A stretch of 64,000 nucleotides of DNA. Origin: Verrucomicrobiota bacterium. Lineage in GTDB: Bacteria > Verrucomicrobiota > Verrucomicrobiia > Opitutales > Puniceicoccaceae. Both the position numbers and the translations under genes were made by a program. The notes under the pieces were generated by a model. It made no database searches and had not been told where the DNA came from. It worked only from the letters and a program-made list of their open reading frames with translations. The DNA lies in assembly GCA_038744685.1 (NCBI GenBank), contig JBCDMB010000003.1, forward strand, positions 186,001 to 250,000, read 5' to 3'. Shown piece by piece: positions 9,605 to 19,043 of the stretch (the stretch's first letter is position 1; each line of letters starts with the position of its first letter).

Positions 9605-10360
9605 TTACCTCCGGCCGTACTTTACAGCGAAGCGTGTTTTTTGAGTAAAGTCTCTATCATACCCCTGTTTTACTTTTGCCTCCAACAATGGCCCAGGATC
9701 CTTCTCCCAAGGGGAACGGGAACTTCGCGCAAGAACGATCCGGCCAGACCGATCCCTTAAAACAACCAAATAACCCTCATACTCGATCCCACCGTAGTCT
9801 GGATCATAGATAAAATTTACCTTCTTAGAAGTCCATCTGGCCTCATCTTTTGGAGAAATCGACACCTTAAAGTCCTGCCGCAGGATAACCGCATACTTTC
9901 CCTCATCAATTGCTACCCCCTGAGCGATTAGAACGAACGTGCCATCCACATCAGTGTAAGTCTTCTCAATATCGTCATTCTCAATGATAACCGTGGACTG
10001 AACCTCAACGACACGGTCGTCGATATCGCCATACCGATTCATTTCGTCATCACGACCTCTTTGGACCTTAATCTTGAGCTTCGAGCCACTGTTGATTTCC
10101 GCCTGATCCACGCTCAACCGCTCATTTTCCTTCCAATCCTCAATCAGACGCATTGTTTCCTTTGAGAATCGTGAAAAAGGCACATCTTCGAAAAGGCGTC
10201 CATTCTCGACCTGAATCGTTACGCCGTAATCCGAAACCGCCAGAATTTGGGCTCGAATCACTGTCCCATCGAGTGAGGTAAGATCCTGAAATGGCTCTGC
10301 CGAAACGAGAGCCCCTATAGCTAATGCCGAGCTAACAAGGATGATTCGTCCTGCTTTCAT
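9605..10360 (-). CDS. Secreted hypothetical protein with an SHD1-like N-terminal domain
   Basis: 251 residues from ATG 10360. Residues 1-21 form a signal peptide (MKAGRIILVSSALAIGALVS then A-E). Residues of about 24-75 (FQDLTSLDGTVIRAQILAVS ... VPFSRFSKE) resemble the SLA1-homology-like domain common in secreted planctomycete and verrucomicrobial proteins. The rest is beta-rich with no recognised motif and several charged segments. Likely periplasmic. It is divergent from parA, with a shared 110-base promoter region. Function unknown. Confidence 0.7.
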   Translation of the reverse strand: MKAGRIILVSSALAIGALVSAEPFQDLTSLDGTVIRAQILAVSDYGVTIQVENGRLFEDVPFSRFSKETMRLIEDWKENERLSVDQAEINSGSKLKIKVQRGRDDEMNRYGDIDDRVVEVQSTVIIENDDIEKTYTDVDGTFVLIAQGVAIDEGKYAVILRQDFKVSISPKDEARWTSKKVNFIYDPDYGGIEYEGYLVVLRDRSGRIVLARSSRSPWEKDPGPLLEAKVKQGYDRDFTQKTRFAVKYGRR

Positions 10361-10470
10361 CTCTTCCTCAAACAGAAGAACCGAAAAGGAATTAAGCCGC
10401 AACGAAAAACGTTTAACCACCTTTCCTTTTTCTTGCTTACCTGAACCGGATCGAAAAACTCGAATTCTTT

Positions 10471-11265
10471 ATGGAGAGCCCCGTATTCGCAATCGCAAAC
10501 CAAAAAGGCGGTGTCGGTAAAACAACGTCGGCGGTCAATTTGTCCGCAGGTTTAGCTGCCAAAGGCCTCAACACCCTTCTGATTGATCTTGATCCGCAAG
10601 CCAACGCGACCAGCGGTCTCGGGCTGGAAAAAGAGGAAGGCACCAGTGCCTATGGACCCCTAATGGGCCAAGGCAGTCTTTCAGATAAAATCGTCGAAAC
10701 CGGTCGCGAACACTTGTTTCTGGTCCGATCGGAGCGGGACCTCGTTGCTACAGAAGTTGAGCTTCCATCAACGGATGACTACCTTCAGCGACTGAGGAAC
10801 CTACTCAATCCTCTCCGCGAGCAGTACGGGTTTCAGGCTATCATTCTTGATTGCCCACCTTCTTCGACCGTTCTCTCGCTCAATGCTTTAGCAGCAGCAG
10901 ACTACTTGATCGTCGCGCTACAGTGCGAGTATCTTGCCATGGAGGGCTTGGGAGAAATCCTGAATCTTCTCAAACAAATACGAGAAGGTGGTGTAAACCC
11001 AAATCTCGAACTGGCTGGTATTCTCATGACTATGTTCGACATTCGGACAAAACTGTCGCAGCAGGTCGTATCCGAGGTAAGGGATCACTTTGGAAACGAG
11101 GTGTTCTCAGCGATCATCCCGCGCAACATTCGGCTGACCGAGGCACCCAGTTTCGGACAAACCATTTTTGAATACGAAAACACAAGCTCGGGGGCTGTTG
11201 CCTACGATAAACTGGCTGCTGAGATCGCCTCCCGGTTTGGTCTGAACCCGTCAACCAATGGGTGA
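10471..11265 (+). CDS. parA: ParA/Soj-family partition ATPase
   Basis: 264-residue deviant Walker A ATPase: KGGVGKTTSAVNLSAGLA at 12-29, DLDPQANATSGLG near 39-51, and DCPPSS near 129. These place it in the Soj/ParA branch used for chromosome segregation. No parB lies next to it; instead the last 8 bases overlap the start of rnc. A MinD-like or orphan ParA role cannot be excluded. ATG at 10471 starts directly before the P-loop. Confidence 0.9.
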   Translation: MESPVFAIANQKGGVGKTTSAVNLSAGLAAKGLNTLLIDLDPQANATSGLGLEKEEGTSAYGPLMGQGSLSDKIVETGREHLFLVRSERDLVATEVELPSTDDYLQRLRNLLNPLREQYGFQAIILDCPPSSTVLSLNALAAADYLIVALQCEYLAMEGLGEILNLLKQIREGGVNPNLELAGILMTMFDIRTKLSQQVVSEVRDHFGNEVFSAIIPRNIRLTEAPSFGQTIFEYENTSSGAVAYDKLAAEIASRFGLNPSTNG

Positions 11266-11962
11266 CGCTGGAGATCTCCAGTGTCGCATCGGCTATCAAT
11301 TCAAGGATCAGGAGCTTCTTCGTCAGGCTCTTACGCACCCCTCCCTAGCAGTTGTTGATCCAAAACAAGGTCCTTCCAACCAACGCTTGGAGTTCCTTGG
11401 CGATGCAGTTCTTCAACTAGTAGTCAGCCAGCACTTATTCGAAGAGAATCCTGAAGCTGACGAGGGAGACTTAACGAGAATGAGAGCGAGCCTCGTATGT
11501 GGCAGCTCGCTGGCTGCGATAGCCCAATCGATCGGCCTTTCGGAGTACCTTCTTGTCAGCAGGTCCGCGAAAAATTCCCGTGTGCAGCAGAATGAGGCAG
11601 CTATTGAAGATGCCATTGAAGCACTGATCGGGGCGATCTTTCTGGATGGTGGATTCGACGCGGTTATCCCCGTGATCACAAAGATTTTTCCCACATCCGG
11701 CTTTGATCGGGATATGCTCATCGAAGAGGAGGAGAATCCTAAGGGAGCGTTGCAGGAATTGATCCAAGCAAAAGGAGATGAACAGCGGCCTGTCTACGAG
11801 ATCCAGTCTGCGGAGGGTCCGCCACACGAAAGGGTCTTTACTGCCTCGGTTTCTCTTGGAGATCGGATCATCGGCTCGGGGAAAGGCCTATCAAAAAAAG
11901 CCGCAGAGACCGAGGCTGCGGTCGAGGGACTCCTCTACCTCAAGAGCCAAGATCCTGTATGA
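11258..11962 (+). CDS. rnc: Ribonuclease III
   Basis: Double-stranded RNA endonuclease for rRNA and mRNA processing. The 234-residue protein has the catalytic signature NQRLEFLGDAVL (Glu45, Asp49) and a second acidic pair in EDAIEALIGAIF (Asp118, Glu121), followed by a C-terminal dsRNA-binding domain (about 160-230, ending GLSKKAAETEAAVEGL). It overlaps parA by 8 bases, so translation is probably coupled. Confidence 0.95.
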   Translation: MGDAGDLQCRIGYQFKDQELLRQALTHPSLAVVDPKQGPSNQRLEFLGDAVLQLVVSQHLFEENPEADEGDLTRMRASLVCGSSLAAIAQSIGLSEYLLVSRSAKNSRVQQNEAAIEDAIEALIGAIFLDGGFDAVIPVITKIFPTSGFDRDMLIEEEENPKGALQELIQAKGDEQRPVYEIQSAEGPPHERVFTASVSLGDRIIGSGKGLSKKAAETEAAVEGLLYLKSQDPV

Positions 11963-12004
11963 GTCTTTATCCCATTCAACGAGGCTTTATCGTTAAAAAA
12001 CTCT

Positions 12005-13621
12005 TTGCGTGCTGAACTCTTCGTTCACAGTCTAACCCCTGTGCGCTTTCTTGTTTTCCTTTCTCTCCCTAGCCTTTTTGGAGTCCTCCTCTCCTCCGGT
12101 GCAGATGAACAGACAGGAAGAGAGATAGAAGATGAGGAAATTCCGCTTCTGATTCTTCGGGAAGCCATTCGCATTGGCGTGGAGTCTAACTTTGGGATCC
12201 GGGTACAAGTTCTAAACCCTCTCATAGAGCTGGAAAACACCTCGATTGCAGAAGCCACATTTGACCCCCAGCTCAGCGCTTCGGTCTCTTGGAGAGAGTC
12301 CAAGTCTGCGCAGGCCGCTAGCACACTCGAGGGAGCTGCCCAGCCACAAGATGAGAATCTGGATGCTGGGGCGTCCATTTCCAAACGATTTAGCCCGGGG
12401 ACTGAAGTATCGGCAGGAAGTGATCTAAACCGCAGGGAGACAAACTCCGCAAACGCCCTTCTCAACCCGGACTACACTTCGGAGTTTGGAGTCGAGGTGC
12501 GGCAACCGTTATTGAGGGATTTTGGAACAGAAGTGAATCTTGCCTCGTTGCGGAGCGCAAAGTCGGGGTTCTTGGAGAGTCAGATCGTTTACGAGGGAGA
12601 ACTAGCCAGTCTCTTCGAGCAAATCGTCGCATCGTATTGGCAGGTAGCTGCCGCGAATCGCCGACTCGAGCTACGGGAATCGAGTATCCGTCTCGCCGAA
12701 CTTCTCCTCCGCAGAACGGAAGAGGAACTTTCGCTCGGCCTGGCAACCCGCTCCGATGTGCTTCAGGCTCAGGCCGAATTGGCGACTCGACAGGAGGCAA
12801 AGCTCCAGTCGGAGAAAAACCTATCCGATCGGAAAGACGAGCTCCGCTTTCTCTTGGGAGAAGATCTTAGATCTTCAGCCCCGTTTCGCACTATCCCTCT
12901 GCCTCCTCCCGCTGAAGAAGCCGATTCGTTCGCCAAAGTCATGAGAGACGCACTCGTTTTTGACCCAGGACGCCGATCGCTTGAACAGGAGATTGACCAA
13001 CGCTATTTCGATATACTTCTCGCAAACAACACGACACGGCCTGACCTCGATTTAGTCCTTGGTGGGGATTACTTGGGAAGGGAAGATGAGTTGAGTGAAT
13101 CTTATCGTCAGGCGATTGACGGAGACGGCTACCGCTGGCGGGCGGGGCTCGAACTGAGTTTCCCTTGGGGATTCGCAGAGCAGAAAGCGAGAAAGCGTCA
13201 ATCCGTTCTTCGTCTGCGCCAGACCGAGGTCCAGGTAGAAGAGGCGGAGGCGCGAGTCCGGCAGGAAGTTCGTGCCGCATGGCGGCAGAATGAAAATGGG
13301 CTGGCACAGCTGGAGTCAGCGCGGGCGACAGTTCGACTACGGGTAGAAGTGGTCGAGGCGGAGGAGGCTCGGCGCGAACGAGGTCTTGCCGACATCAGTG
13401 ACGTCCTCGAAGCAGCACGATTGCTCGATGATGCCCGATTGAGGGAGGTAGACGCCATTCTTGAAACGACTCTGGCACGCACTCGTCTATCGGAGCTAGA
13501 CGGATCAATTTTTGAAAAGGCGGGCTTCGATGCGGAAGCCCTTGTTGGCCGATCCATAGGCGAGGGAGAATCACCTTCCGATCCACCTACCCCACCAGAA
13601 ACAAATCCCTCAGATCAATGA
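12005..13621 (+). CDS. TolC-family outer membrane efflux protein
   Basis: 538-residue outer-membrane channel protein of the TolC type, exporting substrates together with the adaptor and MacB-like transporter encoded downstream. It has a hydrophobic signal segment (VRFLVFLSLPSLFGVLL), then the repeated long helices of the family with heptad-like stretches (about 200-280 and 395-490). No ATG exists near the 5' end: TTG at 12005 is the first usable codon, and GTG at 12041, directly before the signal peptide, is an attractive alternative. The 3' end overlaps the adaptor gene by 4 bases. Confidence 0.88.
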   Translation: MRAELFVHSLTPVRFLVFLSLPSLFGVLLSSGADEQTGREIEDEEIPLLILREAIRIGVESNFGIRVQVLNPLIELENTSIAEATFDPQLSASVSWRESKSAQAASTLEGAAQPQDENLDAGASISKRFSPGTEVSAGSDLNRRETNSANALLNPDYTSEFGVEVRQPLLRDFGTEVNLASLRSAKSGFLESQIVYEGELASLFEQIVASYWQVAAANRRLELRESSIRLAELLLRRTEEELSLGLATRSDVLQAQAELATRQEAKLQSEKNLSDRKDELRFLLGEDLRSSAPFRTIPLPPPAEEADSFAKVMRDALVFDPGRRSLEQEIDQRYFDILLANNTTRPDLDLVLGGDYLGREDELSESYRQAIDGDGYRWRAGLELSFPWGFAEQKARKRQSVLRLRQTEVQVEEAEARVRQEVRAAWRQNENGLAQLESARATVRLRVEVVEAEEARRERGLADISDVLEAARLLDDARLREVDAILETTLARTRLSELDGSIFEKAGFDAEALVGRSIGEGESPSDPPTPPETNPSDQ

Positions 13622-14715
13622 AGAAGATCCTAATTGTTGTTATTCTTCTCGGACTATTGGGAACTGGTGGATGGTACTTCTGGAGTGCTTACGAGAGTTC
13701 TCAGTCTGCTACAGCCGAAAGCGGTCGAGCGACCTTTGCCGTGGTATCACGAACGATCCGTGAGAATATCGAAGCCACCGGAATCGTTGAGCCAAAGGTT
13801 TCGACCGAGGTTCGATCCGAGATCAGTGGCCGAATCGAAAGCATCTTTGTAGAAGAGGGTGACGAGGTCGAGCGCGGCCAACCTCTGATCGAATTGGACA
13901 GAATCACCCTGCAAAATGAACTGACCGAAGCGGAGCGAAATCTTCAGTCATTTCAGCTGCGTCTGGAGCAGGCTGAGCGGAACTTTCTTCGCCTTCAGAA
14001 ACTTAGTCAGCAGGAATTCGCCCGGGAGAGCGAACTCGAGGACGCCGAAACAGAGTTTGCGCTAGCGCAGCTCGATCTCGAGGTACGCGAGACGAGGGTA
14101 GAAACAGCACGAGACAATCTCGACAAGGCCACCATTCTCGCTCCTCAGGCGGGAGTCATCTCGAACCTCGACGTAAATGAAGGCCAGGTAATTGTAGGAG
14201 CCACCTCCGTAAACCAAGGCACACTTCTCATGAACGTGAACGATCTCAGCGAACTTATCGTTCGATCTTCAGTAAACGAGGTAGACGTGATGCGTATATC
14301 GGAGAAAACCGAAGTCTTGATTAGTTTCGATTCAATCCCTGATCTCACCATCGAAGGAGACATCACTGAAATCTCGCGCTTCGGAAGAGCCGACAACAGT
14401 GTGAGGGTTTTCCCGATTGAGGTAACGTTTCCTGCCGATGATTCGAGGCTGCGGTCAGGGATAACAGCAAACCTATTTTTTCCTCTTGCCGAGGTCACGG
14501 ATGTTCCAGCGGTGTTGATTTCCGCGGTCTTTAATATTCGCGGCAAACAGACACTGGTGGTCCTGATGGAAAACGGTGAATACGAAATGAGAGAGGTGAC
14601 AACCGGTCTTAGTGATACCGAGTTCGTCCAAATTTTAGAGGGTGCGAGTTTGGGTGATGAGGTTTCTCTCACACGACCTCCAGGAATCGAAAGAATGACG
14701 CGACCTATTCGCTAA
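13618..14715 (+). CDS. Periplasmic adaptor (membrane fusion) subunit of a MacA/HlyD-type efflux pump
   Basis: 365 residues with one N-terminal membrane anchor (ILIVVILLGLLGTGGWYF). A biotinyl-lipoyl-like half motif (VSTEVRSEISGRIESIFVEE) is followed by a coiled-coil hairpin (about 95-165), the second lipoyl half (ILAPQAGVISNLDVNEGQ) and beta-barrel domains. It bridges the inner-membrane MacB-like transporter and the TolC-like channel. ATG overlaps the TolC stop by 4 bases. The gap of 107 bases to the ATPase gene may hold a secondary promoter. Confidence 0.9.
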   Translation: MKKILIVVILLGLLGTGGWYFWSAYESSQSATAESGRATFAVVSRTIRENIEATGIVEPKVSTEVRSEISGRIESIFVEEGDEVERGQPLIELDRITLQNELTEAERNLQSFQLRLEQAERNFLRLQKLSQQEFARESELEDAETEFALAQLDLEVRETRVETARDNLDKATILAPQAGVISNLDVNEGQVIVGATSVNQGTLLMNVNDLSELIVRSSVNEVDVMRISEKTEVLISFDSIPDLTIEGDITEISRFGRADNSVRVFPIEVTFPADDSRLRSGITANLFFPLAEVTDVPAVLISAVFNIRGKQTLVVLMENGEYEMREVTTGLSDTEFVQILEGASLGDEVSLTRPPGIERMTRPIR

Positions 14716-14822
14716 TGGCGGAAGATTAAGCATCCTCCACACATTCTTGACCGACCAGCGATAGTTCTTTCGAGACCCTGACTCCAAGATAGCACCGCAT
14801 TCCCGCTAAATTTCCGTTTCCC

Positions 14823-15536
14823 ATGAATGGCACCTCACCTACATCGTCAAACGCCGAGCTGTTGCTCCGGCTCGAGGGGATCTGCAAAGAATACGAGTTG
14901 GGAGAAACGATTGTGAAGGCTCTTGATGGGGTCGACTTAGAGATCAAACGAGGCGATTATTCAGCAATACTGGGCCCGTCAGGCTCTGGAAAAAGCACTC
15001 TGATGCATATCCTTGGATTTATGGATCAACCATCGAAAGGACGAATGCTTCTGGGTGAGAAGGATGTCAGCCGGATCAATCGACAAGAACAAGCTCAACT
15101 CAGAGCCACCGAAATCGGTTTCGTTTTTCAATCCTTCAATTTGTTGTCCCGCCTTTCTGTCGTGGAAAATGTTCTCCTGCCTGTCGAGTATGCGCGCAGA
15201 AAACTGGATACTCCTCAAACCCTTGCTGCGGAAGTGCTTGAAAAGGTGGGTCTCAGTCATCGAATCCATCACCGGCCAGCACAGCTTTCAGGTGGCGAAA
15301 GGCAGAGAGTGGCGATTGCCAGGGCCTTGATCAACAAGCCCAGAGTTCTTCTCGCAGATGAGCCTACTGGAAACCTCGATAGCCGCAATGCGGCCAACAT
15401 CCTCACTTTGTTTGACCAACTTGCGGACGAGGGAAACACACTCATTCTGGTTACGCACGATGAGTCGATTGCAAAACGCACGCGGAAGGTGATCCGCGTC
15501 CTCGATGGAAAAGTGACGGAGGAGGCTATCGGATGA
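14823..15536 (+). CDS. MacB-type ABC transporter ATPase subunit
   Basis: 237-residue ATPase of the LolD/MacB class. Walker A GPSGSGKST lies near residue 52, the Q-loop in FVFQSFNLL, the signature is LSGGERQRVAIARAL and Walker B is VLLADEPTGNLD. It pairs with the permease encoded next, overlapping by 4 bases. In Escherichia coli MacB these two parts are fused; here they are separate genes. The export substrate cannot be told from sequence. Confidence 0.92.
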   Translation: MNGTSPTSSNAELLLRLEGICKEYELGETIVKALDGVDLEIKRGDYSAILGPSGSGKSTLMHILGFMDQPSKGRMLLGEKDVSRINRQEQAQLRATEIGFVFQSFNLLSRLSVVENVLLPVEYARRKLDTPQTLAAEVLEKVGLSHRIHHRPAQLSGGERQRVAIARALINKPRVLLADEPTGNLDSRNAANILTLFDQLADEGNTLILVTHDESIAKRTRKVIRVLDGKVTEEAIG

Positions 15537-16765
15537 TCTTAGCGACAATTACCCGGCAGGGAGTTCGTGAAGTTTGGAACCATAAGTTCCGAAGCTTTCT
15601 TTCGATGATCGGGATTATTCTCGGCGTTGCTTCTCTCGTGGCAATGATTGGCGTTGTTCAGGGAATGATCCGAAATTTTACGGTGTTCTTTGAAGAGACA
15701 GGCGGTATTGAAAAGGTCGAAATAGAACCAGCGGAGCCTCCTGAAGACCAAAGTCATATCGCTTTTCTCTCTCCAGGGCTATCCCTTACGGATGCCAAAG
15801 CCATTGAAGCCGCTGTCCCTCTGGCCGAATATACTAGCCCCGAAATATCGAGTGGCTGGCCGAGGATTGTTCGCGGTAACCAGCGCACTAGAACTCGGGT
15901 GCTGGGAGTGACCCCCGACGTCCAAATCATTGAAAACTACGCTGTCGAGAGAGGACGCTTCCTCGGAGATTTGGACAACCTCAACGCCCGTCCTGTGGCA
16001 GTGATCGGATCTGACACCTACCGTCGGCTTTACGAACCGAATGAAGATCCAATCAACTCCCAAATACGAATCGACAACCAATCGTTCTCCGTGATCGGAC
16101 TCCTTCAACACTACGAGTATAATCAGGGGGGAAGGAATGCACTCCGATGGAAAAACCAACGCATTTTCATACCCGCAAACACCTATTCCCAACGCTTTAC
16201 CGGAGACGAATCTGTCGGCGAGATCCTCATCAAAGTGGCTCGATTTGAAGACCTGGCTGACCTAATCCCGCAGGTCGAAAACGTTCTCCTTCAAAATCAC
16301 AATGGGATCCAGGACTTCGAGATCATCACCCGAGAGGAACAATTGGTCGAGTTCGAGAAATTGGAGAGATCATTCACCTTCTCCCTCGGCGGCGTCGCAG
16401 GTATCTCTCTCCTTGTCGGTGGAATAGGGATCATGAATGTCATGTTGGCGGTCGTTTCAGAACGCATCCGTGAGATCGGCGTTCGCAAAGCCGTGGGAGC
16501 CCGCTCGATAGACATCTTTTTTCAGTTTCTCGTGGAGTCGGTCTTGATCAGCATCATCGGAGGGATACTGGGTCTGCTCCTCAGCGTTGGTTTTCTACAG
16601 GTGCTTTCTTCGATCGTTCCAGGAGGTGAGAATGTGAATCTCTTTCCGGGAGAGGCCATGGCCTTCGGTTTCTTATTCAGTGCTGGAATTGGGGTTCTTT
16701 CCGGTCTCTACCCTGCACTTAAGGCGGCAAGACTCGATCCCATCGAGGCTTTGCGCTACGAATAG
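15533..16765 (+). CDS. MacB-type ABC transporter permease subunit
   Basis: 410 residues with the MacB topology: one N-terminal membrane helix (SFLSMIGIILGVASLVAMIG), a large periplasmic domain (about 45-275) and three C-terminal helices in an FtsX domain, with the conserved GGIGIMNVMLAVVSERIREI segment. It completes the tolC-adaptor-ATPase-permease efflux set. These pumps use ATP to expel peptides, lipids or drugs from the periplasm through the TolC-like channel. Confidence 0.92.
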   Translation: MILATITRQGVREVWNHKFRSFLSMIGIILGVASLVAMIGVVQGMIRNFTVFFEETGGIEKVEIEPAEPPEDQSHIAFLSPGLSLTDAKAIEAAVPLAEYTSPEISSGWPRIVRGNQRTRTRVLGVTPDVQIIENYAVERGRFLGDLDNLNARPVAVIGSDTYRRLYEPNEDPINSQIRIDNQSFSVIGLLQHYEYNQGGRNALRWKNQRIFIPANTYSQRFTGDESVGEILIKVARFEDLADLIPQVENVLLQNHNGIQDFEIITREEQLVEFEKLERSFTFSLGGVAGISLLVGGIGIMNVMLAVVSERIREIGVRKAVGARSIDIFFQFLVESVLISIIGGILGLLLSVGFLQVLSSIVPGGENVNLFPGEAMAFGFLFSAGIGVLSGLYPALKAARLDPIEALRYE

Positions 16766-16888
16766 AGCGCGTTTCTTCAGTCAGATAACGAATTTATTGA
16801 AGCGTCCGACCGCTTGAACTTCGGTTTTCGGTATTCGCTATCTCCCTTTCAATCCGTTTCGTTCCTAAGTTTCCGTTTCAGCAATTCG

Positions 16889-18619
16889 ATGGATATCATT
16901 CTCCGAGTATCCGGCTACCTTGGTCGCTATCGTCCGCTTTTTGTGGGCACCCTTGTTCTTGCAGTCTGTAGCACTGCGTTCGGAATCGCAGTTCCGAAAA
17001 TCATCCAGTTTATCGTCGATAACTACATCGCTGAGAAACGGGTGGGTATGCTCTGGTTCGGAGTGGGAGCAATCCTTGTGGCTTTCGGATTGCGGGAGAT
17101 ACTGAACTGTTTTCGTATCCAGCTGAACAATACCCTCGAGCAGAAAGTTCTGATCGACATACGCCGGGATCTTCATCGGAAGCTACTCCTTCTTCCCATC
17201 AGCTTTTTTGACCAAAGAAAGAGCGGGGACGTGGCTTCCCGAGTGATTGATGATGTTACCGAGGTGGAGCGTGCGCTGCTGGACGGAACCGAACAGGGAT
17301 CGGTCGCAGTCCTCCAGATTATTGGGATCACCGCCATACTCTTCGCTATGCAACCGATCCTTGCCGCACTGGTTTTCGTCCCGATTCCCGTGATGGGCGT
17401 CCTCGCCTACCACCATGCGAAGATCACGAGGAAAAACTGGCGTCAAGTCCGCGACAGTTCCGGCCTACTCAATAGCCTTTTGGTCGAGGATATCCAGGGA
17501 AACCGTCTCATTCAGAGCTTCAATTTGGCACCGCGGGAATCCGAACGCTTCCGTGACCGGTCGTTAGACCTCCGGACCAAGGTGCTCAAGGCGATGTTCA
17601 GATATTCGAAGTATATCTCCTCGGTTCAATTTATCGCGAGTATGGGTGTAGTCGCGGTAGTGGGATTGGGTGGCTGGATGGCCATTCAAGAGATGCTGAC
17701 TATGGGCCAGTTCATCGCCTTCAATGTATACTGCACGATGCTCTACCAGCCTATTTTCCAACTAAGCGCCCTCAATCATATGCTCGCATCGGGAAAAGCG
17801 GCGGGAGAGCGAGTTTTCGAAATTCTCGATCACCCGGTTGAGATCGAAAATACCGCAAGTCCCCTTCCCTTCCCTGAGGCTCCGGTAAGAGTCGATTTTG
17901 ATCATGTCGGTTTTGCCCATGTAGACCGCAGTCCGCTTCTCCACGATTTTCACCTTTCGATACCTGCTGGCCGGGTAACCGCACTGGTTGGGCACACAGG
18001 TGCAGGTAAGAGTACAATCGCAAATCTCATTCTCCGCTACTACGAAACTTCCACTGGAGCGGTGCGAATCAACGGAACGGACGTTCGTGAGATCTCTCTC
18101 GATTCTCTTCGGGGAAGCATTGGAGTGGTTGCTCAGGATCCATTCCTTTTTGATGCTTCCGTGCGCGAAAACTTGCTTCTCGCCAAGACCGATGCCACCG
18201 ATTCTCAGATTTGGGAATCTCTCGAAGGAGCCTCGGCGGCGGAATTCGTCCGCCGCCTCCCTAACGGCTTGGAAACACTGATCGGGGAAAGAGGTATTCG
18301 ACTAAGTATGGGAGAGAAACAGCGGCTGACCATCGCACGCGTCCTCCTCCGTAACCCTCCCTTAGTCATTCTTGATGAGGCGACTTCAAGCGTAGACACG
18401 ATTACGGAAAAACAGATCCAAACCGCGCTTGATCAGCTCGTCCGGCACCGAACAGTCCTCGTGATTGCGCATCGCCTTTCTACGGTCCGGAGAGCCGACC
18501 AAATCGTCGTGGTAGAGCATGGGCGAATTCTCGAAAAAGGCACCCATGACGACCTACTACAATACGAGGGCCACTACTCCGAATTGTGGCAACATCAAAC
18601 CGACCTCATTCCAAGCTAG
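16889..18619 (+). CDS. MsbA-like ABC exporter (fused membrane and ATPase domains)
   Basis: 576 residues from ATG 16889 (MDIILRVSGYL); the upstream TTG at 16814 lacks family similarity. Six membrane helices occupy about 1-315. The nucleotide-binding domain has Walker A GHTGAGKST near residue 368 and Walker B PLVILDEATSSVD. The signature helix reads LSMGEKQRLTIAR, with Met in place of the usual first Gly of LSGGQ. Lipid or drug export at the inner membrane is likely. It lies 123 bases downstream of the MacB operon and may be a separate unit. Confidence 0.9.
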   Translation: MDIILRVSGYLGRYRPLFVGTLVLAVCSTAFGIAVPKIIQFIVDNYIAEKRVGMLWFGVGAILVAFGLREILNCFRIQLNNTLEQKVLIDIRRDLHRKLLLLPISFFDQRKSGDVASRVIDDVTEVERALLDGTEQGSVAVLQIIGITAILFAMQPILAALVFVPIPVMGVLAYHHAKITRKNWRQVRDSSGLLNSLLVEDIQGNRLIQSFNLAPRESERFRDRSLDLRTKVLKAMFRYSKYISSVQFIASMGVVAVVGLGGWMAIQEMLTMGQFIAFNVYCTMLYQPIFQLSALNHMLASGKAAGERVFEILDHPVEIENTASPLPFPEAPVRVDFDHVGFAHVDRSPLLHDFHLSIPAGRVTALVGHTGAGKSTIANLILRYYETSTGAVRINGTDVREISLDSLRGSIGVVAQDPFLFDASVRENLLLAKTDATDSQIWESLEGASAAEFVRRLPNGLETLIGERGIRLSMGEKQRLTIARVLLRNPPLVILDEATSSVDTITEKQIQTALDQLVRHRTVLVIAHRLSTVRRADQIVVVEHGRILEKGTHDDLLQYEGHYSELWQHQTDLIPS

Positions 18620-18726
18620 AGATAGAGGGAGGCTTGTGGGGAGATTCTCCAACAAATCCGTTCTTGCATCTATCTAGAATTCCTTCATTCTCCACCGTTT
18701 TTCCGAATTCCAAACCACCAAACGCC

Positions 18727-18942
18727 GTGAGAGACGACTACCTAAGAGCAGCGCGCACCAAGATCCCTGACCCGAACGTTCTAGTGAACGTGGTATCCCG
18801 CCGCGTAAAGCAATTGAAGAACGGCTTCAAACCCTTGGTTGAGTCCCTCGAGCGCCTCGACCCTGAGGATATTGCTCTCCGGGAAATTATCGACGAGAAA
18901 ATTAGTTACCAACTTTTTGATTCGGAAGAAGAGACTGTCTAA
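18727..18942 (+). CDS. rpoZ: RNA polymerase omega subunit-like protein
   Basis: 71 residues from GTG 18727 (reads as VRDDYLRAAR). The central LVNVVSRRVKQLKNG and the following DIALREIIDEKISYQL match the omega pattern of a helix with xRRxxQL followed by ALREI. The open frame extends upstream to 18586 inside the MsbA-like gene, but that part has no family similarity, so the GTG start is preferred. A strong intrinsic terminator sits 40 bases after the stop. Short omega proteins of this form are typical of verrucomicrobia (from memory). Confidence 0.82.
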   Translation: MRDDYLRAARTKIPDPNVLVNVVSRRVKQLKNGFKPLVESLERLDPEDIALREIIDEKISYQLFDSEEETV

Positions 18943-18982
18943 CGCACTCTCGTTGCCAGAGCCTTTTGGCTCCGCATCCATC

Positions 18983-19009
18983 AAGCGGGTTCCTCCCGCT
19001 TTTTTCTTT
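18983..19009 (+). terminator. Intrinsic terminator after rpoZ
   Basis: AAGCGGG (18983-18989) and CCCGCTT (18995-19001) form a 7-bp stem with a 5-base loop, followed by a T-rich tract (TTTTTCTTT). It ends the rpoZ transcript and lies only 34 bases before the smpB start, so smpB would need read-through or a promoter in the short gap. Confidence 0.8.
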
Positions 19010-19043
19010 CCCGGGTCACCCGCTTTTAAACCGCTTCACCGCC

